A stretch of DNA of 64,000 bases from NCBI RefSeq assembly GCF_013283195.1, contig NZ_JABEKT010000002.1, positions 1,313,862-1,377,861 on the forward strand, read 5' to 3'. Position numbers and translations under genes: made by a program. The notes under the pieces are model-generated. The model did no database searches and was not told where the DNA came from. It saw only the letters and a list, made by a program, of their open reading frames with translations. Of the stretch, positions 43,805 through 53,984 are shown one piece after another. Origin of the DNA: Ensifer adhaerens (GTDB lineage Bacteria; Pseudomonadota; Alphaproteobacteria; Rhizobiales; Rhizobiaceae). Every line of letters starts with the position of its first letter. Within the stretch, counting starts at the first letter, position 1.

Positions 43805-46261
43805 ATGGTCACGCCAGACACAGCATCGATGAACGAGGCAGCATCCGCAAAACCGGCAAAGCCACTAACGGCAGACGAACTTCGCCTGATGGATGCCTAT
43901 TGGCGGGCCTCGAACTATCTTTCGGTCGGCCAGATCTATCTGCTCGACAATCCGCTCCTGAGGAAGCCCCTGAAGCGAGAAGACATAAAACCACGCCTGC
44001 TCGGCCACTGGGGGACTTCGCCCGGCCTCAACATGCTCTACGTGCATCTCAACCGGATCATCAAGCGCGACGACCTCAACATGATCTACGTGATCGGTCC
44101 GGGACATGGCGGGCCATCGCTTGTGGCCCATGCCTATCTCGAGGGGACGTACAGCGAGTTCTATCCCAACGTCAGCCAGGATAGCGAAGGCCTGCAGCGG
44201 CTGTTCAAGCAGTTCAGCTTTCCCGGCGGCATTCCGAGCCATGTGGCGCCGGAAACGCCGGGCAGCCTCCATGAGGGCGGCGAGCTCGGCTACGCGCTCA
44301 GCCATGCCTATGGCGCAGCTTTCGACAATCCCGACCTCATCGTTGCCTGTGTCGTCGGTGACGGCGAGGCCGAGACCGGTCCACTGGCGACGGGATGGCA
44401 AAGCAACAAGTTCCTGAACCCCGCTCGCGACGGCTGCGTCCTGCCGATCCTGCATCTGAATGGCTACAAGATCGCCAACCCGTGCTTCCTCGCCCGCATC
44501 CCGCATGACGAGCTCCGCAAATTCTTCGAAGGCATGGGCTACAAGCCATATTTCGTCGAAGGCGATGACCCGGCAAGCGTTCACCAGCAGCTGGCAGGCG
44601 TGCTCGACACGGCCATGGCCGAGATCCGGCAGATCTGGGATGACGCCCGAAAAAGGGGGAATGTGAAACGACCGGCCTGGCCGATGATCGTCTTCCGCAC
44701 ACCGAAGGGGTGGACCTGCCCGGACGAAATCGACGGCAAGAAATGCGAGGGCTACTGGCGAGCGCATCAGGTACCGATGGGCGAGATGAGCAAGCCGGAG
44801 CACATTCGCATCCTGGAACAATGGATGAAAAGCTATCGCCCGGAGGAACTCTTCACCGACGAAGGGCGACTGAGACCGGAACTTGCCGCGCTTGCACCTA
44901 CGGGCCACCGCCGGATGAGCGATAACCCGCATGCCAACGGTGGCTTGCTGCTGCGCGATCTGAAGATGCCGGCCTTCCGCGACTATGGCGTGGATGTCCC
45001 GCAACCCGGCGCGACCACGGTGGAGGCCGCCCGCGTCATGGGCACGTTCCTAAGAGACGTGATGAAGGCCAACATGAACAGCCGCAACTTCCGCCTGTTC
45101 AGCCCCGACGAAAACAACTCCAACCGCTGGCAGGACGTGCTCGAGGTCACCAACCGCTGCTACATGGCGGAGATCTACCCCGAGGATGATCATCTATCCC
45201 CGGATGGCCGCATCATGGAAGTGCTCAGCGAGCACCAGTGCCAGGGCTGGCTCGAAGGCTACCTGCTCACCGGCCGCCACGGGTTCTTCTCCTGCTACGA
45301 GGCCTTCATCCACATCATCGATTCGATGTTCAACCAGCATGCCAAGTGGCTGAAGGTCTGCAACGAGATCCCGTGGCGCCGGCCGGTGGCGTCGCTGAAC
45401 TATTTCCTGAGCTCACATGTGTGGCGTCAGGATCACAACGGCTTCAGCCATCAGGACCCCGGCTTCATCGATCACGTCGTCAACAAGAAGGCAGAAGTCG
45501 TGCGCGTCTATCTGCCGCCGGATGCCAATACGCTGCTTACCGTCACCGATCATTGCCTGCGCAGCCGCAATTACATCAACGTCGTCGTCGCGGGCAAGCA
45601 ACCAGGGCCGCAATGGCTGACGATGGAACAGGCTGTGCGCCATTGCGCCATGGGCGTCAGCATCTGGGATTGGGCAAGCAACGACGAAGGCAGCGAGCCG
45701 GATGTCGTCATGGCCTGCTGCGGCGACGTCCCGACGCTCGAGACCTTGGCGGCGGTGCAATTACTGCGCGAGCACCTGCCGGAAGTGAAGGTGCGTGTCG
45801 TCAATGTCGTCAACCTGATGAAGCTACAGCCTGCCGAAGAGCACCCCCATGGCCTTTCAGACCGGGATTTCGATGGCATCTTCACCCGGAACAAGCCGAT
45901 CATCTTTGCCTTCCACGGTTACCCATGGCTGATCCATCGCCTCACCTATCGCAGGACCAACCACGGCAACCTGCATGTGCGCGGCTACAAGGAGGAAGGC
46001 ACGACAACGACGCCGTTCGACATGGTCGTCCTTAACGACCTCGATCGTTTCCACCTGGTCAGTGATGTCATCGACCGCCTGCCGCAACTTGGCGCCCGCG
46101 CCGCCTATTTCAAGCAGGCCATTCAGGCCAAGCTGTTCGAGCACCGCGACTACATCGAGAAACACGGCGACGACATGCCGTCGATCACCGGCTGGAAGTG
46201 GGGCGTCAAAGCTTCGGGACAAACAAAGGCATCGACGTCGACGGAAGGTGACAATGTCTAG
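43805..46261 (+). CDS. xfp: Xylulose-5-phosphate/fructose-6-phosphate phosphoketolase
   Basis: An 818-residue thiamine-diphosphate enzyme that splits xylulose-5-P or fructose-6-P with phosphate into acetyl phosphate plus glyceraldehyde-3-P or erythrose-4-P. Length and motifs match full-size phosphoketolases: [49 protein letters not shown], the ThDP motif [20 protein letters not shown], and [20 protein letters not shown]. The ATG at 43805 has GGGAGGGTCAG upstream. It lies 54 bases after adhP and 22 bases before the GH94 gene, so it is likely co-transcribed. It can feed acetate metabolism from sugar phosphates. Confidence 0.95.
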   Translation: MVTPDTASMNEAASAKPAKPLTADELRLMDAYWRASNYLSVGQIYLLDNPLLRKPLKREDIKPRLLGHWGTSPGLNMLYVHLNRIIKRDDLNMIYVIGPGHGGPSLVAHAYLEGTYSEFYPNVSQDSEGLQRLFKQFSFPGGIPSHVAPETPGSLHEGGELGYALSHAYGAAFDNPDLIVACVVGDGEAETGPLATGWQSNKFLNPARDGCVLPILHLNGYKIANPCFLARIPHDELRKFFEGMGYKPYFVEGDDPASVHQQLAGVLDTAMAEIRQIWDDARKRGNVKRPAWPMIVFRTPKGWTCPDEIDGKKCEGYWRAHQVPMGEMSKPEHIRILEQWMKSYRPEELFTDEGRLRPELAALAPTGHRRMSDNPHANGGLLLRDLKMPAFRDYGVDVPQPGATTVEAARVMGTFLRDVMKANMNSRNFRLFSPDENNSNRWQDVLEVTNRCYMAEIYPEDDHLSPDGRIMEVLSEHQCQGWLEGYLLTGRHGFFSCYEAFIHIIDSMFNQHAKWLKVCNEIPWRRPVASLNYFLSSHVWRQDHNGFSHQDPGFIDHVVNKKAEVVRVYLPPDANTLLTVTDHCLRSRNYINVVVAGKQPGPQWLTMEQAVRHCAMGVSIWDWASNDEGSEPDVVMACCGDVPTLETLAAVQLLREHLPEVKVRVVNVVNLMKLQPAEEHPHGLSDRDFDGIFTRNKPIIFAFHGYPWLIHRLTYRRTNHGNLHVRGYKEEGTTTTPFDMVVLNDLDRFHLVSDVIDRLPQLGARAAYFKQAIQAKLFEHRDYIEKHGDDMPSITGWKWGVKASGQTKASTSTEGDNV

Positions 46262-46283
46262 TTTTGGTTGAAAGGTCGGTTTG

Positions 46284-49200
46284 ATGGTTCATCCGGTTGG
46301 CAAGAGTGGTGTCAGCGCAAGCCGCGAGGCGGGTGCGCTGCCGGATGTCTCCCTCTTGTCGAACGGTCGATACAGCGTCCTTCTTACGGAGGCCGGCTCT
46401 GGATATGGATCCTGGCGCGGCCTCGACATCACCCGTTGGCGAGAAGACGGTACGCGCGACTGTTGGGGCCAGTTTTGCTACATTCGAGACCTTGAGAGCA
46501 ACGAGGTCTGGACAATCGGGCGACAACCGATCCATCATCCAGCGGCTGCCTACCAACATTCTTTTCACGTCGATCGCGCCGAATACCACTGTCATTACGG
46601 GGACATAGACATCCGGTGGGAGGTTTGCGTCGCGCCCGATTGCGATGCGGAGGTTCGCGTGCTCTTCCTGCACAACACCGGAAGCAAAACGAAAAGGATC
46701 GAGCTGACAAGCTACTCCGAAATATGCCTCAACAGCCGACGCGCCGACAGCGCACACCCGGCATTTGCCAAGCTTTTCATTGAAACCCGCTTCGACGCCG
46801 AAACAGGAGCACTGTTCGCGCGGCGTCGACCGCGCAGCGCGGCGGAGAAGCCAATCTGGGCGGTACATGTGTCGGCCTCCAGCGACGAAACCCATCATTC
46901 GGTGGAGCATGACACCGATCGGCACAGATTTCTCGGCCGGCACAGGACACCAACAGACCCGCGCGCCCTGGGGCCGGGAAGAAGCCTCTCAGGCACGACC
47001 GGCCCTGTCCTCGATCCCATTTTCAGCTTGCGCCGAGTGGTCGTTCTCGGCCCGGCCGAGACGCAACAGGTTGCGTTTGCAACTGGGGCTGCGGAGGATG
47101 AGGAAACGGCAGCAACGATCGCGAAGCGGTTTGCCGACGTTCGTTCCGCTCGCCGCGCATTGTCTGACGCCACGGCCAGTTGCGCCGATGGCGGCCTTCC
47201 ATCCCCCGAAGAGGCAACCCTCTTCAATCGGCTGGCGGGCACCTTGTTGTTTTCGCGCCCGGGCCTTCATGGCACGGCCGCGCAAGAGCATCCCGGTGAC
47301 AGCGGCTTCCAGTCAGCGGGCATCTCGGGACACCTCCCTATTGTGCTCCTGCGCGTGGACAAACAGGGCGAAGCACCCCTCATAGACACGGCGATCGACG
47401 CCCACGCGTTCATCACCGGTCGCGGATTTCCCTTCGATCTTGCCATCCTCGACGAGACAGAGGCAATCACACGATTGCCGCTGAGCACGAAGGCATCTGT
47501 CCACATGGAAGCGACGCTGGGCAAAGCCGGGGGTATCCACGTGGTATCCACCGAGAACGTGGGGGATGCAATCGCGGCCAAGGCTCGTGCGGTACTATGT
47601 TGTGGTCGCGGGTCGCTTGCTGAGCAACTCGCTCCAGCGCCCGCTATCGCTTTGCCGATCTGGAAACCGACGAAAGCGCCCCTTGCCGGCGTGGGTGCAA
47701 AACGTCGAGCGGGGCGAGACGGCCTGCACTTTTGGAATGGTCGCGGAGGTTTCTCGAAAGACGGGCGCGAATATGTCATCGCGACTGAAGGTGATCGCGC
47801 GACACCGATGCCGTGGTGCAACGTCATTGCCAACCCCGTGTTCGGCTGCATGACGAGTGACAGTTGTCTTGGCTACACCTGGGCAGGCAACAGTCAGTTG
47901 AACAGACTGACGCCCTGGTCAAACGATCCGGTTTCAGATCAGCCCGGCGAAATTGTCTACTTGCGCGACGAGTCGACAGCGACGTTGTGGACGCCGACGA
48001 CTTTGCCTCTCGGGCAGGCCTCAGCGACGACAGTGCGGCATGGGCAGGGTTACACGCGATACGAGAGCGATCTGGGGCTCCTTCATCATGAACTGACCGT
48101 CCATGTGCCCGTTGCAGCCACGGTCAAGATCGTCCGCCTCTCCTTGCGCAACGATGGAAGATATGCACGCAATCTCACCGCCACCTATTTCGTTGAATGG
48201 GTGCTCGGCATCTTGCGGGAAGACGGGCACGCTCTGATCGAATGTGAATTCGACATCGAAAGCAGTGCCATCGTCGCTGCGCGCCGCGGGACGGGAGAAT
48301 TTTCCGGAGACCTGGCATTTGTGGCATCGAGTGCGCCGGTGCGATCCTTCACATGCGACCGGCTCGGGTTTCTTGGCAGAGAGGGGTCAATTTCTCAGCC
48401 GGCGGGATTGGTAGGCCTGGAGCTCGACGGGCGCCTCGGATCCCCGCTCGACCCGTGCGCCGCCCTCATGGTCGACGTTTCAATCTCACCGGCATCAACC
48501 GTCGAACTGGTCTTCGTGCTGGGACAGGCAAAGGATCACGAAGAGATCCGCAGGCTCGTCCGTGAACACGCCGAACCGGGGAGTGCAAAGCGTTCGCTGG
48601 CAGAGGCTTCCCGCCAATGGGACCAGTTGCTGAACTCCGTCACGGTTCGTACGCCCGACAAGGCCTTTGACCTCATGATGAACCGCTGGCTGCTCTATCA
48701 GGTGCTGTCTTGCCGCATCTGGGCTCGAACAGGGTTCTACCAGTCCGGCGGCGCCTACGGATTTCGCGACCAACTCCAGGATGTCGCCGCCCTCGTCCAT
48801 AGCGCGCCTGAAGAAACGCGCGCTCACATCCTTCGCGCGGCCGCCCGCCAGTTCACCGAAGGAGACGTTCAGCATTGGTGGCATCCACCATCGGGCGCGG
48901 GCGTGCGCACCCGCATGACCGACGATCTGTATTTTCTGCCATACGTCGTCCATCGTTACGTGACGATCTCTGGCGATTACAAGCTCCTGAACGAGCTGGT
49001 TCCTTTCATCGTATCCCCAACCCTTAATAACCAAGAGGAGGAACGCTTCGAGGTCCCCGGGGTCAGCCAAGAGCGCGGCACCGTCTATGATCACTGCTGC
49101 CGGGCGCTCGATCAAGGTTTGAGACTGGGCCGCCACGGGCTTCCACTCATGGGAACGGGCGACTGGAACGACGGCATGAACCGGGTCGGCGCCGAGGGCA

Positions 49201-50123
49201 AAGGTGAGAGTGTGTGGAACGGGTGGTTCTTCCTGACCGTGCTCGGATCATTTGCCGCGATCGCGAAAGTCATGGGAGACAAAGATCGGGTCGCCTGGTG
49301 TACTGGCGCAGCCGAGGCATTGCGCGTGTCGTTGGAGCGCCATGCCTGGGACGGATCCTGGTACCGCCGTGCCTACTTCGACGACGGCACTCCCCTTGGT
49401 TCATCCCTCAACGACGAATGCCAGATTGACGCCATACCTCAGGCGTGGGCGGTCATCTCGGGCGCCGCCGATACTGAACGCGCCTCTATGGCAATGCGAG
49501 CGGTTTGGCAAAGGCTCGTTCGCACCGAGAGCAAGCTAATTCAGCTTTTCGATCCGCCGTTTGACAAGGGCGCGCTGCAGCCTGGATACATAAAAGGTTA
49601 TGTGCCCGGCATTCGGGAGAATGGCGGCCAATATACCCACGCAGCCACTTGGGTTGCCCTTGCAACCGCGTTGCTTGGGGACGGCGATCGAGCATTTCAG
49701 CTCTGGAGCATGCTCAATCCCATCAACCATTCCCTTTCACCTGAAGACGCCGAGCGCTACATGGTCGAACCCTATGTTGTTAGCGCCGACGTGTACGGTG
49801 CACCGCCTCATACCGGCCGCGGCGGCTGGACCTGGTACACCGGATCGGCCGCCTGGATGTATCGTGTAGGGCTGGAAGCTATTCTCGGCATTCGCCGTCA
49901 GGGGAATCGGCTTTTCGTGAAACCGTGCATACCGACGGAATGGTCGACATACGAAGTCGACTTCCGACACGGGAGGTCGATTTACCGGATCAAGGTACGC
50001 AATGATGCCAAATCAGGAGAGGGCTCCTATGCGCTGACCCTCGACGGCAAGAGTGTCGGTGATCTGAGTGTTCCACTCGTGGACGACGGACGAGATCACA
50101 ACATACATCTCGTGGTTGGCTGA
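46284..50123 (+). CDS. GH94-family phosphorylase-like protein (NdvB C-terminal half-like)
   Basis: A 1279-residue protein related to the GH94 part of cyclic beta-1,2-glucan synthase (NdvB/Cgs) and to 1,2-beta-oligoglucan phosphorylases. Two tandem glycosyltransferase-36-type regions open with LLSNGRYSVLLTEAGSGYGS and later VIANPVFGCMTSDSCLGYTW. The catalytic GH94 domain carries SGGAYGFRDQLQDVAALVHS, the proton-donor Asp in PLMGTGDWNDGMNRVG near residue 960, and GRGGWTWYTGSAAWMYR. It lacks the GT84 membrane synthase domain and any signal peptide, so it is presumably cytoplasmic. It probably releases glucose-1-phosphate from beta-1,2-glucooligosaccharides. ATG 46284 has AAAGG upstream. Confidence 0.88.
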   Translation: MVHPVGKSGVSASREAGALPDVSLLSNGRYSVLLTEAGSGYGSWRGLDITRWREDGTRDCWGQFCYIRDLESNEVWTIGRQPIHHPAAAYQHSFHVDRAEYHCHYGDIDIRWEVCVAPDCDAEVRVLFLHNTGSKTKRIELTSYSEICLNSRRADSAHPAFAKLFIETRFDAETGALFARRRPRSAAEKPIWAVHVSASSDETHHSVEHDTDRHRFLGRHRTPTDPRALGPGRSLSGTTGPVLDPIFSLRRVVVLGPAETQQVAFATGAAEDEETAATIAKRFADVRSARRALSDATASCADGGLPSPEEATLFNRLAGTLLFSRPGLHGTAAQEHPGDSGFQSAGISGHLPIVLLRVDKQGEAPLIDTAIDAHAFITGRGFPFDLAILDETEAITRLPLSTKASVHMEATLGKAGGIHVVSTENVGDAIAAKARAVLCCGRGSLAEQLAPAPAIALPIWKPTKAPLAGVGAKRRAGRDGLHFWNGRGGFSKDGREYVIATEGDRATPMPWCNVIANPVFGCMTSDSCLGYTWAGNSQLNRLTPWSNDPVSDQPGEIVYLRDESTATLWTPTTLPLGQASATTVRHGQGYTRYESDLGLLHHELTVHVPVAATVKIVRLSLRNDGRYARNLTATYFVEWVLGILREDGHALIECEFDIESSAIVAARRGTGEFSGDLAFVASSAPVRSFTCDRLGFLGREGSISQPAGLVGLELDGRLGSPLDPCAALMVDVSISPASTVELVFVLGQAKDHEEIRRLVREHAEPGSAKRSLAEASRQWDQLLNSVTVRTPDKAFDLMMNRWLLYQVLSCRIWARTGFYQSGGAYGFRDQLQDVAALVHSAPEETRAHILRAAARQFTEGDVQHWWHPPSGAGVRTRMTDDLYFLPYVVHRYVTISGDYKLLNELVPFIVSPTLNNQEEERFEVPGVSQERGTVYDHCCRALDQGLRLGRHGLPLMGTGDWNDGMNRVGAEGKGESVWNGWFFLTVLGSFAAIAKVMGDKDRVAWCTGAAEALRVSLERHAWDGSWYRRAYFDDGTPLGSSLNDECQIDAIPQAWAVISGAADTERASMAMRAVWQRLVRTESKLIQLFDPPFDKGALQPGYIKGYVPGIRENGGQYTHAATWVALATALLGDGDRAFQLWSMLNPINHSLSPEDAERYMVEPYVVSADVYGAPPHTGRGGWTWYTGSAAWMYRVGLEAILGIRRQGNRLFVKPCIPTEWSTYEVDFRHGRSIYRIKVRNDAKSGEGSYALTLDGKSVGDLSVPLVDDGRDHNIHLVVG

Positions 50124-50125
50124 CC

Positions 50126-51445
50126 ATGTCGCAAGCGCTGTCGACAGATGAAGAACTGAGCCGGATACCGACCGAGCAGGATCTCGCCCGGCTGCAATTC
50201 ACGACACTGCTGTATTATCTGCACTGCACCAACCCCGACAACGGGCTCGTTCGCGACAAGACGGAAGAAGACGCACCCGCAAGCATTGCCGCTATCGGCA
50301 TGGCGCTTGCCACAATCCCCGTGCTTGTCGAGCGGGGCATTGTCATCCGCAAATTCGCGGCAAAAATTGCCCGCAGGCGACTGCAATTTCTCCTGGAATG
50401 TCCGCAGGGGCCGGAGCCTGACGCCACCGGCTACAAGGGTTTCTTCTATCATTTCCTCGATATCGATACTGGCCGGCGCGTTTGGGAATGCGAACTGTCG
50501 ACGATCGACTCAGCGTTTCTTTTCGCAGGGGCACTGACGGTGGCCGCCTACTTCGACGCCGATGCGCCGGAAGAGGCGGAAATTCGTCGGCTGGGAAACG
50601 AACTTTATGAACGCGCGGACTGGAATTGGGCCCGCGATCACGGACTCACGCTGACCCATGGCTGGCGACCGGAAAACGGCTTTATTCCCTATCGCTGGCG
50701 CGGGTATGACGAAGGCCTGTTGCTCTACATCCTAGGCCTTGGATCGCCCACTCATCCGCTGCCACCGGAATCCTACTCCGCCTATACCGAGAGCTACGAC
50801 TGGCGGAACCTCTATGGGCGGGAACTACTCTATTCGGGACCGCTGTTCACCCACCAGCTTTCGCATATGTGGATCGACTTCCGCGGCATCCGTGACGAAT
50901 TCATGCGCGAACGTGACAGCGACTATTTCCAAAACAGCCGGCACGCGACCTACGTCCAACAGCAATATGCCATCCACAACCCGCTGAACTTCGCCGGATA
51001 CGGCGAATTCTGCTGGGGCTTCACGGCTAGCGACGGACCAGGATGGGTCAAGCGCACCGTCGACGGCGTCGAAAGGGAATTCTTCGACTACCTTGCCCGC
51101 GGTGCACCCTTCGGACCGGACGACGGAACGGTGTCTCCATGGGCCGTCGTCGCATCGTTACCGTTTGCTCCGGAGATCGTCATTCCAACGGTTTGGAACT
51201 TTGCCCGCATGAATCTCGGCATGACGCGCCTCTACGGATTCAAACCGTCGTTCAACCGGAGCTATGCCGTGGAAGGTGCCGAGGCGGGATGGTGGGTCAG
51301 CCCCCACCACTTCGGCATCGACCAGGGGCCCGTGGTGCTGATGATCGAAAACTACAGGACCGGGCTGTTGTGGAATATCATGCGCCGATCAGAGCCCCTG
51401 GTGAGGGGGCTGCGCCGCGCCGGCTTTTCCGGCGGTTGGCTGTAA
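50126..51445 (+). CDS. PF10091 'glycoamylase' protein, beta-1,2-glucan-active (GH144/GH189-like)
   Basis: A 439-residue (alpha/alpha)6-type enzyme of Pfam PF10091. Founding activities are endo-beta-1,2-glucanases (GH144) and the transglycosylase domain of cyclic glucan synthase (GH189). Motifs: LARLQFTTLLYYLHCTNPDN, STIDSAFLFAGALTVAAYFD, PYRWRGYDEGLLLYILGLGS, PLFTHQLSHMWIDFRGIRD and CWGFTASDGPGW. Two bases separate it from the GH94 gene, so both act together. Without a signal peptide it would cut imported or cytoplasmic beta-1,2-glucans into oligomers for the phosphorylase. GH144 versus GH189 cannot be settled by eye. Confidence 0.85.
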   Translation: MSQALSTDEELSRIPTEQDLARLQFTTLLYYLHCTNPDNGLVRDKTEEDAPASIAAIGMALATIPVLVERGIVIRKFAAKIARRRLQFLLECPQGPEPDATGYKGFFYHFLDIDTGRRVWECELSTIDSAFLFAGALTVAAYFDADAPEEAEIRRLGNELYERADWNWARDHGLTLTHGWRPENGFIPYRWRGYDEGLLLYILGLGSPTHPLPPESYSAYTESYDWRNLYGRELLYSGPLFTHQLSHMWIDFRGIRDEFMRERDSDYFQNSRHATYVQQQYAIHNPLNFAGYGEFCWGFTASDGPGWVKRTVDGVEREFFDYLARGAPFGPDDGTVSPWAVVASLPFAPEIVIPTVWNFARMNLGMTRLYGFKPSFNRSYAVEGAEAGWWVSPHHFGIDQGPVVLMIENYRTGLLWNIMRRSEPLVRGLRRAGFSGGWL

Positions 51446-51503
51446 GCGCTCCGCGTCGTTCAATCCAGGGCCGGGAGCGGCCTTCTGATGAAAGGAAATC
51501 GCC

Positions 51504-53855
51504 ATGAGGAAGGGCTTGTTCTCCAATCAAAGTGCCGGATTGTATAGACGGGATCTCCTGATTATTGCCGGAACTGCCGCTGCTGCGCTGTCCAGTTCCA
51601 GGCATGCAGCGCAAGCGGCGGCGAGGGAACATGCCGTCAGGATCGTGGAGGTCAAGCCGGACGAGGACGTCTTTGCCTATATCAGCAGGATGAAGGGCAG
51701 TTTCGATCAGAAGACCTATCAGCAGGTCATCGGCGCTGCGAACGATTTCAAGGAAGGCGACCAGACAATTGGAGTTGGCGCCGAAGACGACGCGACACGG
51801 CGCTATGCGCGCAGCCTTCTGACAAGGACGACAATCAGCAATCTCCATCAGCACCCATTGTTCGAGGACGATCTGCAGCGTTTGATTTGGGAGACGACCG
51901 ACAAGGCCCAGTTCGAGCAGATCAAAGAGTGGACTTTGGGTGACCTGAAGGAATTTCTCCTCAAAGAGCCGGAGGAAAGCATCAAAGCCATCATGAACGG
52001 CCTCACCAGCGACGCGATCGGATGCGTGCCGAAACTGATGAGTAACGAAGAACTGATCACCGTCAGTCAGAAGATTTTCAACGTCATGCCGGGCACCAAG
52101 CTGGGGGCCAAGGGCTACATGGGTGCGCGTATCCAGCCGAATTCGCCAACCGACCACCCAGACGACATTATGTGGCAGGTCTTCGACGCATTTTCCTATG
52201 CTACGGGCGACATCGTCATCGGCACCAACCCGGTGGACAGCACTGTTGACAGCGTCGTCACGGTGGAGCGTGCGCTCAAGGACATCGTGGACACCTTCAA
52301 ACTGGGCGATGTCATCCCGTGGTGCGTGCTTGCCCACATCGACGTCCAGAGCGAGGTGAGCGAAAGGTTCCCGGGAACGGTTTCCACGATGTTCCAGAGC
52401 CTCGCCGGCACGGATGACTGCAACAAGATCTTCGATATTACCAATGAGAAGATCCTCAAATACGCGCAGGCGAAGGCCGGAGAGCGTTACGGTCTTTATT
52501 TTGAAACAGGGCAAGGTTCGGAATTCACCAACAGTGTCGCCAACGGTGTCGACATGGTGGTGCTTGAGTCTCGAAAGTATGGTTTCAGCCGAGCGGTCGG
52601 CATCGAACTCGCAAAGGTCCAACCCGAAGGTGCCTGGCTCCATGTCAATGATGTTGCCGGCTTTATTGGACCGGAGGTCTTCAAGAGCCGCGAACAACTC
52701 GTGCGGTGCTGTCTGGAGGACATGGTCATGGGCAAGCTCCATGGGCTGACCATCGGCCTCGATGTTTGCACCACGCTGCACATGACGGTGAGCCTGGACG
52801 ATCTCGATTGGTGCCAGGACCAGATCATGCCCGCCAACCCCGCCTATCTGATTGCTTTGCCGACCAAGAACGACCCCATGCTGAGCTATCTCACGACTGC
52901 ATTCCAGGATCATGTGCGCGTGAGGGACAAATTTGGCTTCAAGGTCAACGACGCGATGTGGGATTTCTACAAGCGCATCGGGGTCGTTGGCGAGGACGGG
53001 CGTTTCACCAGGTATTACGGAGATCCTCTGTGGGTCTATTACCAATATCGCCTCGCCAAGGGTGATGGCAGGCCCCAGGACGCGATCTACGATGAAGGTC
53101 GTGAGAAGGTCCGGGAAGTCGAAGCGAGGGGCGTCGACCTGGCCATGGGGCATGGGGAGAAGATCTGGGACCTCAATCCGGCCCTCGCCGCAAAAGTCAG
53201 GGGCCTTTATGACGACGCCAAAGTCTCTCTTTGGGCCGAACTTACACCGGGGTTTATCGCGGCCGTCCCCAACGTCGTTCCCGTTCGCACCCTGTCCAAG
53301 GATCGGAACGACTACATCGCGCACCCGACCACCGGTGAGACGCTGAGCCCGGAGTCGATTGGGGAGATTGAACGGATAAGGGCCTCCTGGGGAAACGATA
53401 TGCCCAAGGGCCAGATCGTCATTTCCGACGGCCTTAACGCCAAGGCCATCATGGACGACGGGCATCTTGCACCTTACCTGGAGGAAGTGCGCAAGCTGCT
53501 TTCGGACGCCGGTGTCACCATGAGCGAAGACAACATCCTCGTCACCAGTGGAAGAGTGCGGGCCGGATATCGCATCGGCGAAACGCTCTTTGAGAAGTCG
53601 GACCCAGACAGTCTGAGGGGGATTCTCCATATTATCGGTGAGCGACCGGGCACAACGCACCACGCATACTCGGTCTACATCACGGTCGCCAAGGGCAAGC
53701 GATGGTCGCAGAAGGGTATCGACCACGATGCCACAAGACTTGTGAGCAATGTGGCTGACACCGCGCTGCACCCGCGAGACGCTGCCAGGGAAACCCTGAC
53801 GATCATCAGGGAGATCGTTGGTAAACAGGTTAACAATAGCAGGAGATATGGGTAG
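51504..53855 (+). CDS. eutBC: Fused EutB-EutC ethanolamine ammonia-lyase with Tat-like leader
   Basis: A 783-residue fusion of both subunits of adenosylcobalamin-dependent ethanolamine ammonia-lyase (ethanolamine to acetaldehyde plus ammonia). The EutB part (about 40-515) includes YFETGQGSEFTNSVANGVDM, HVNDVAGFIGPEVFKSREQL and KLHGLTIGLDVCTTLHMTVS. The EutC part (about 520-775) includes GQIVISDGLNAKAI, ILVTSGRVRAGYRIGE and LHIIGERPGTTHHAYSVYIT. The first 40 residues look like a twin-arginine signal (LYRRDLLIIAGTAAAALSSS, then RHAAQA), which would send the folded, cofactor-loaded enzyme to the periplasm; known homologues are cytoplasmic. AAAGGA precedes the ATG. No eut microcompartment or reactivase gene is nearby. 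Confidence 0.88.
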   Translation: MRKGLFSNQSAGLYRRDLLIIAGTAAAALSSSRHAAQAAAREHAVRIVEVKPDEDVFAYISRMKGSFDQKTYQQVIGAANDFKEGDQTIGVGAEDDATRRYARSLLTRTTISNLHQHPLFEDDLQRLIWETTDKAQFEQIKEWTLGDLKEFLLKEPEESIKAIMNGLTSDAIGCVPKLMSNEELITVSQKIFNVMPGTKLGAKGYMGARIQPNSPTDHPDDIMWQVFDAFSYATGDIVIGTNPVDSTVDSVVTVERALKDIVDTFKLGDVIPWCVLAHIDVQSEVSERFPGTVSTMFQSLAGTDDCNKIFDITNEKILKYAQAKAGERYGLYFETGQGSEFTNSVANGVDMVVLESRKYGFSRAVGIELAKVQPEGAWLHVNDVAGFIGPEVFKSREQLVRCCLEDMVMGKLHGLTIGLDVCTTLHMTVSLDDLDWCQDQIMPANPAYLIALPTKNDPMLSYLTTAFQDHVRVRDKFGFKVNDAMWDFYKRIGVVGEDGRFTRYYGDPLWVYYQYRLAKGDGRPQDAIYDEGREKVREVEARGVDLAMGHGEKIWDLNPALAAKVRGLYDDAKVSLWAELTPGFIAAVPNVVPVRTLSKDRNDYIAHPTTGETLSPESIGEIERIRASWGNDMPKGQIVISDGLNAKAIMDDGHLAPYLEEVRKLLSDAGVTMSEDNILVTSGRVRAGYRIGETLFEKSDPDSLRGILHIIGERPGTTHHAYSVYITVAKGKRWSQKGIDHDATRLVSNVADTALHPRDAARETLTIIREIVGKQVNNSRRYG

Positions 53856-53984
53856 GCAGCCGCCATCGCACGGCGCGCCGTGCGATCCGCAAAAGGTTGA
53901 CGGGCAGTGGTCCTGATTGGAGGTTTGGTGCCCGCTTTCTAGGGCTCCATCTTCGCAGCCGGCGTTTTCGCGAAGGAAAACGGC

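Noticed and set aside
43865-45004. A 379-codon minus-strand frame opposite the phosphoketolase gene
   Set aside because: Shadow of xfp codons; no family features.
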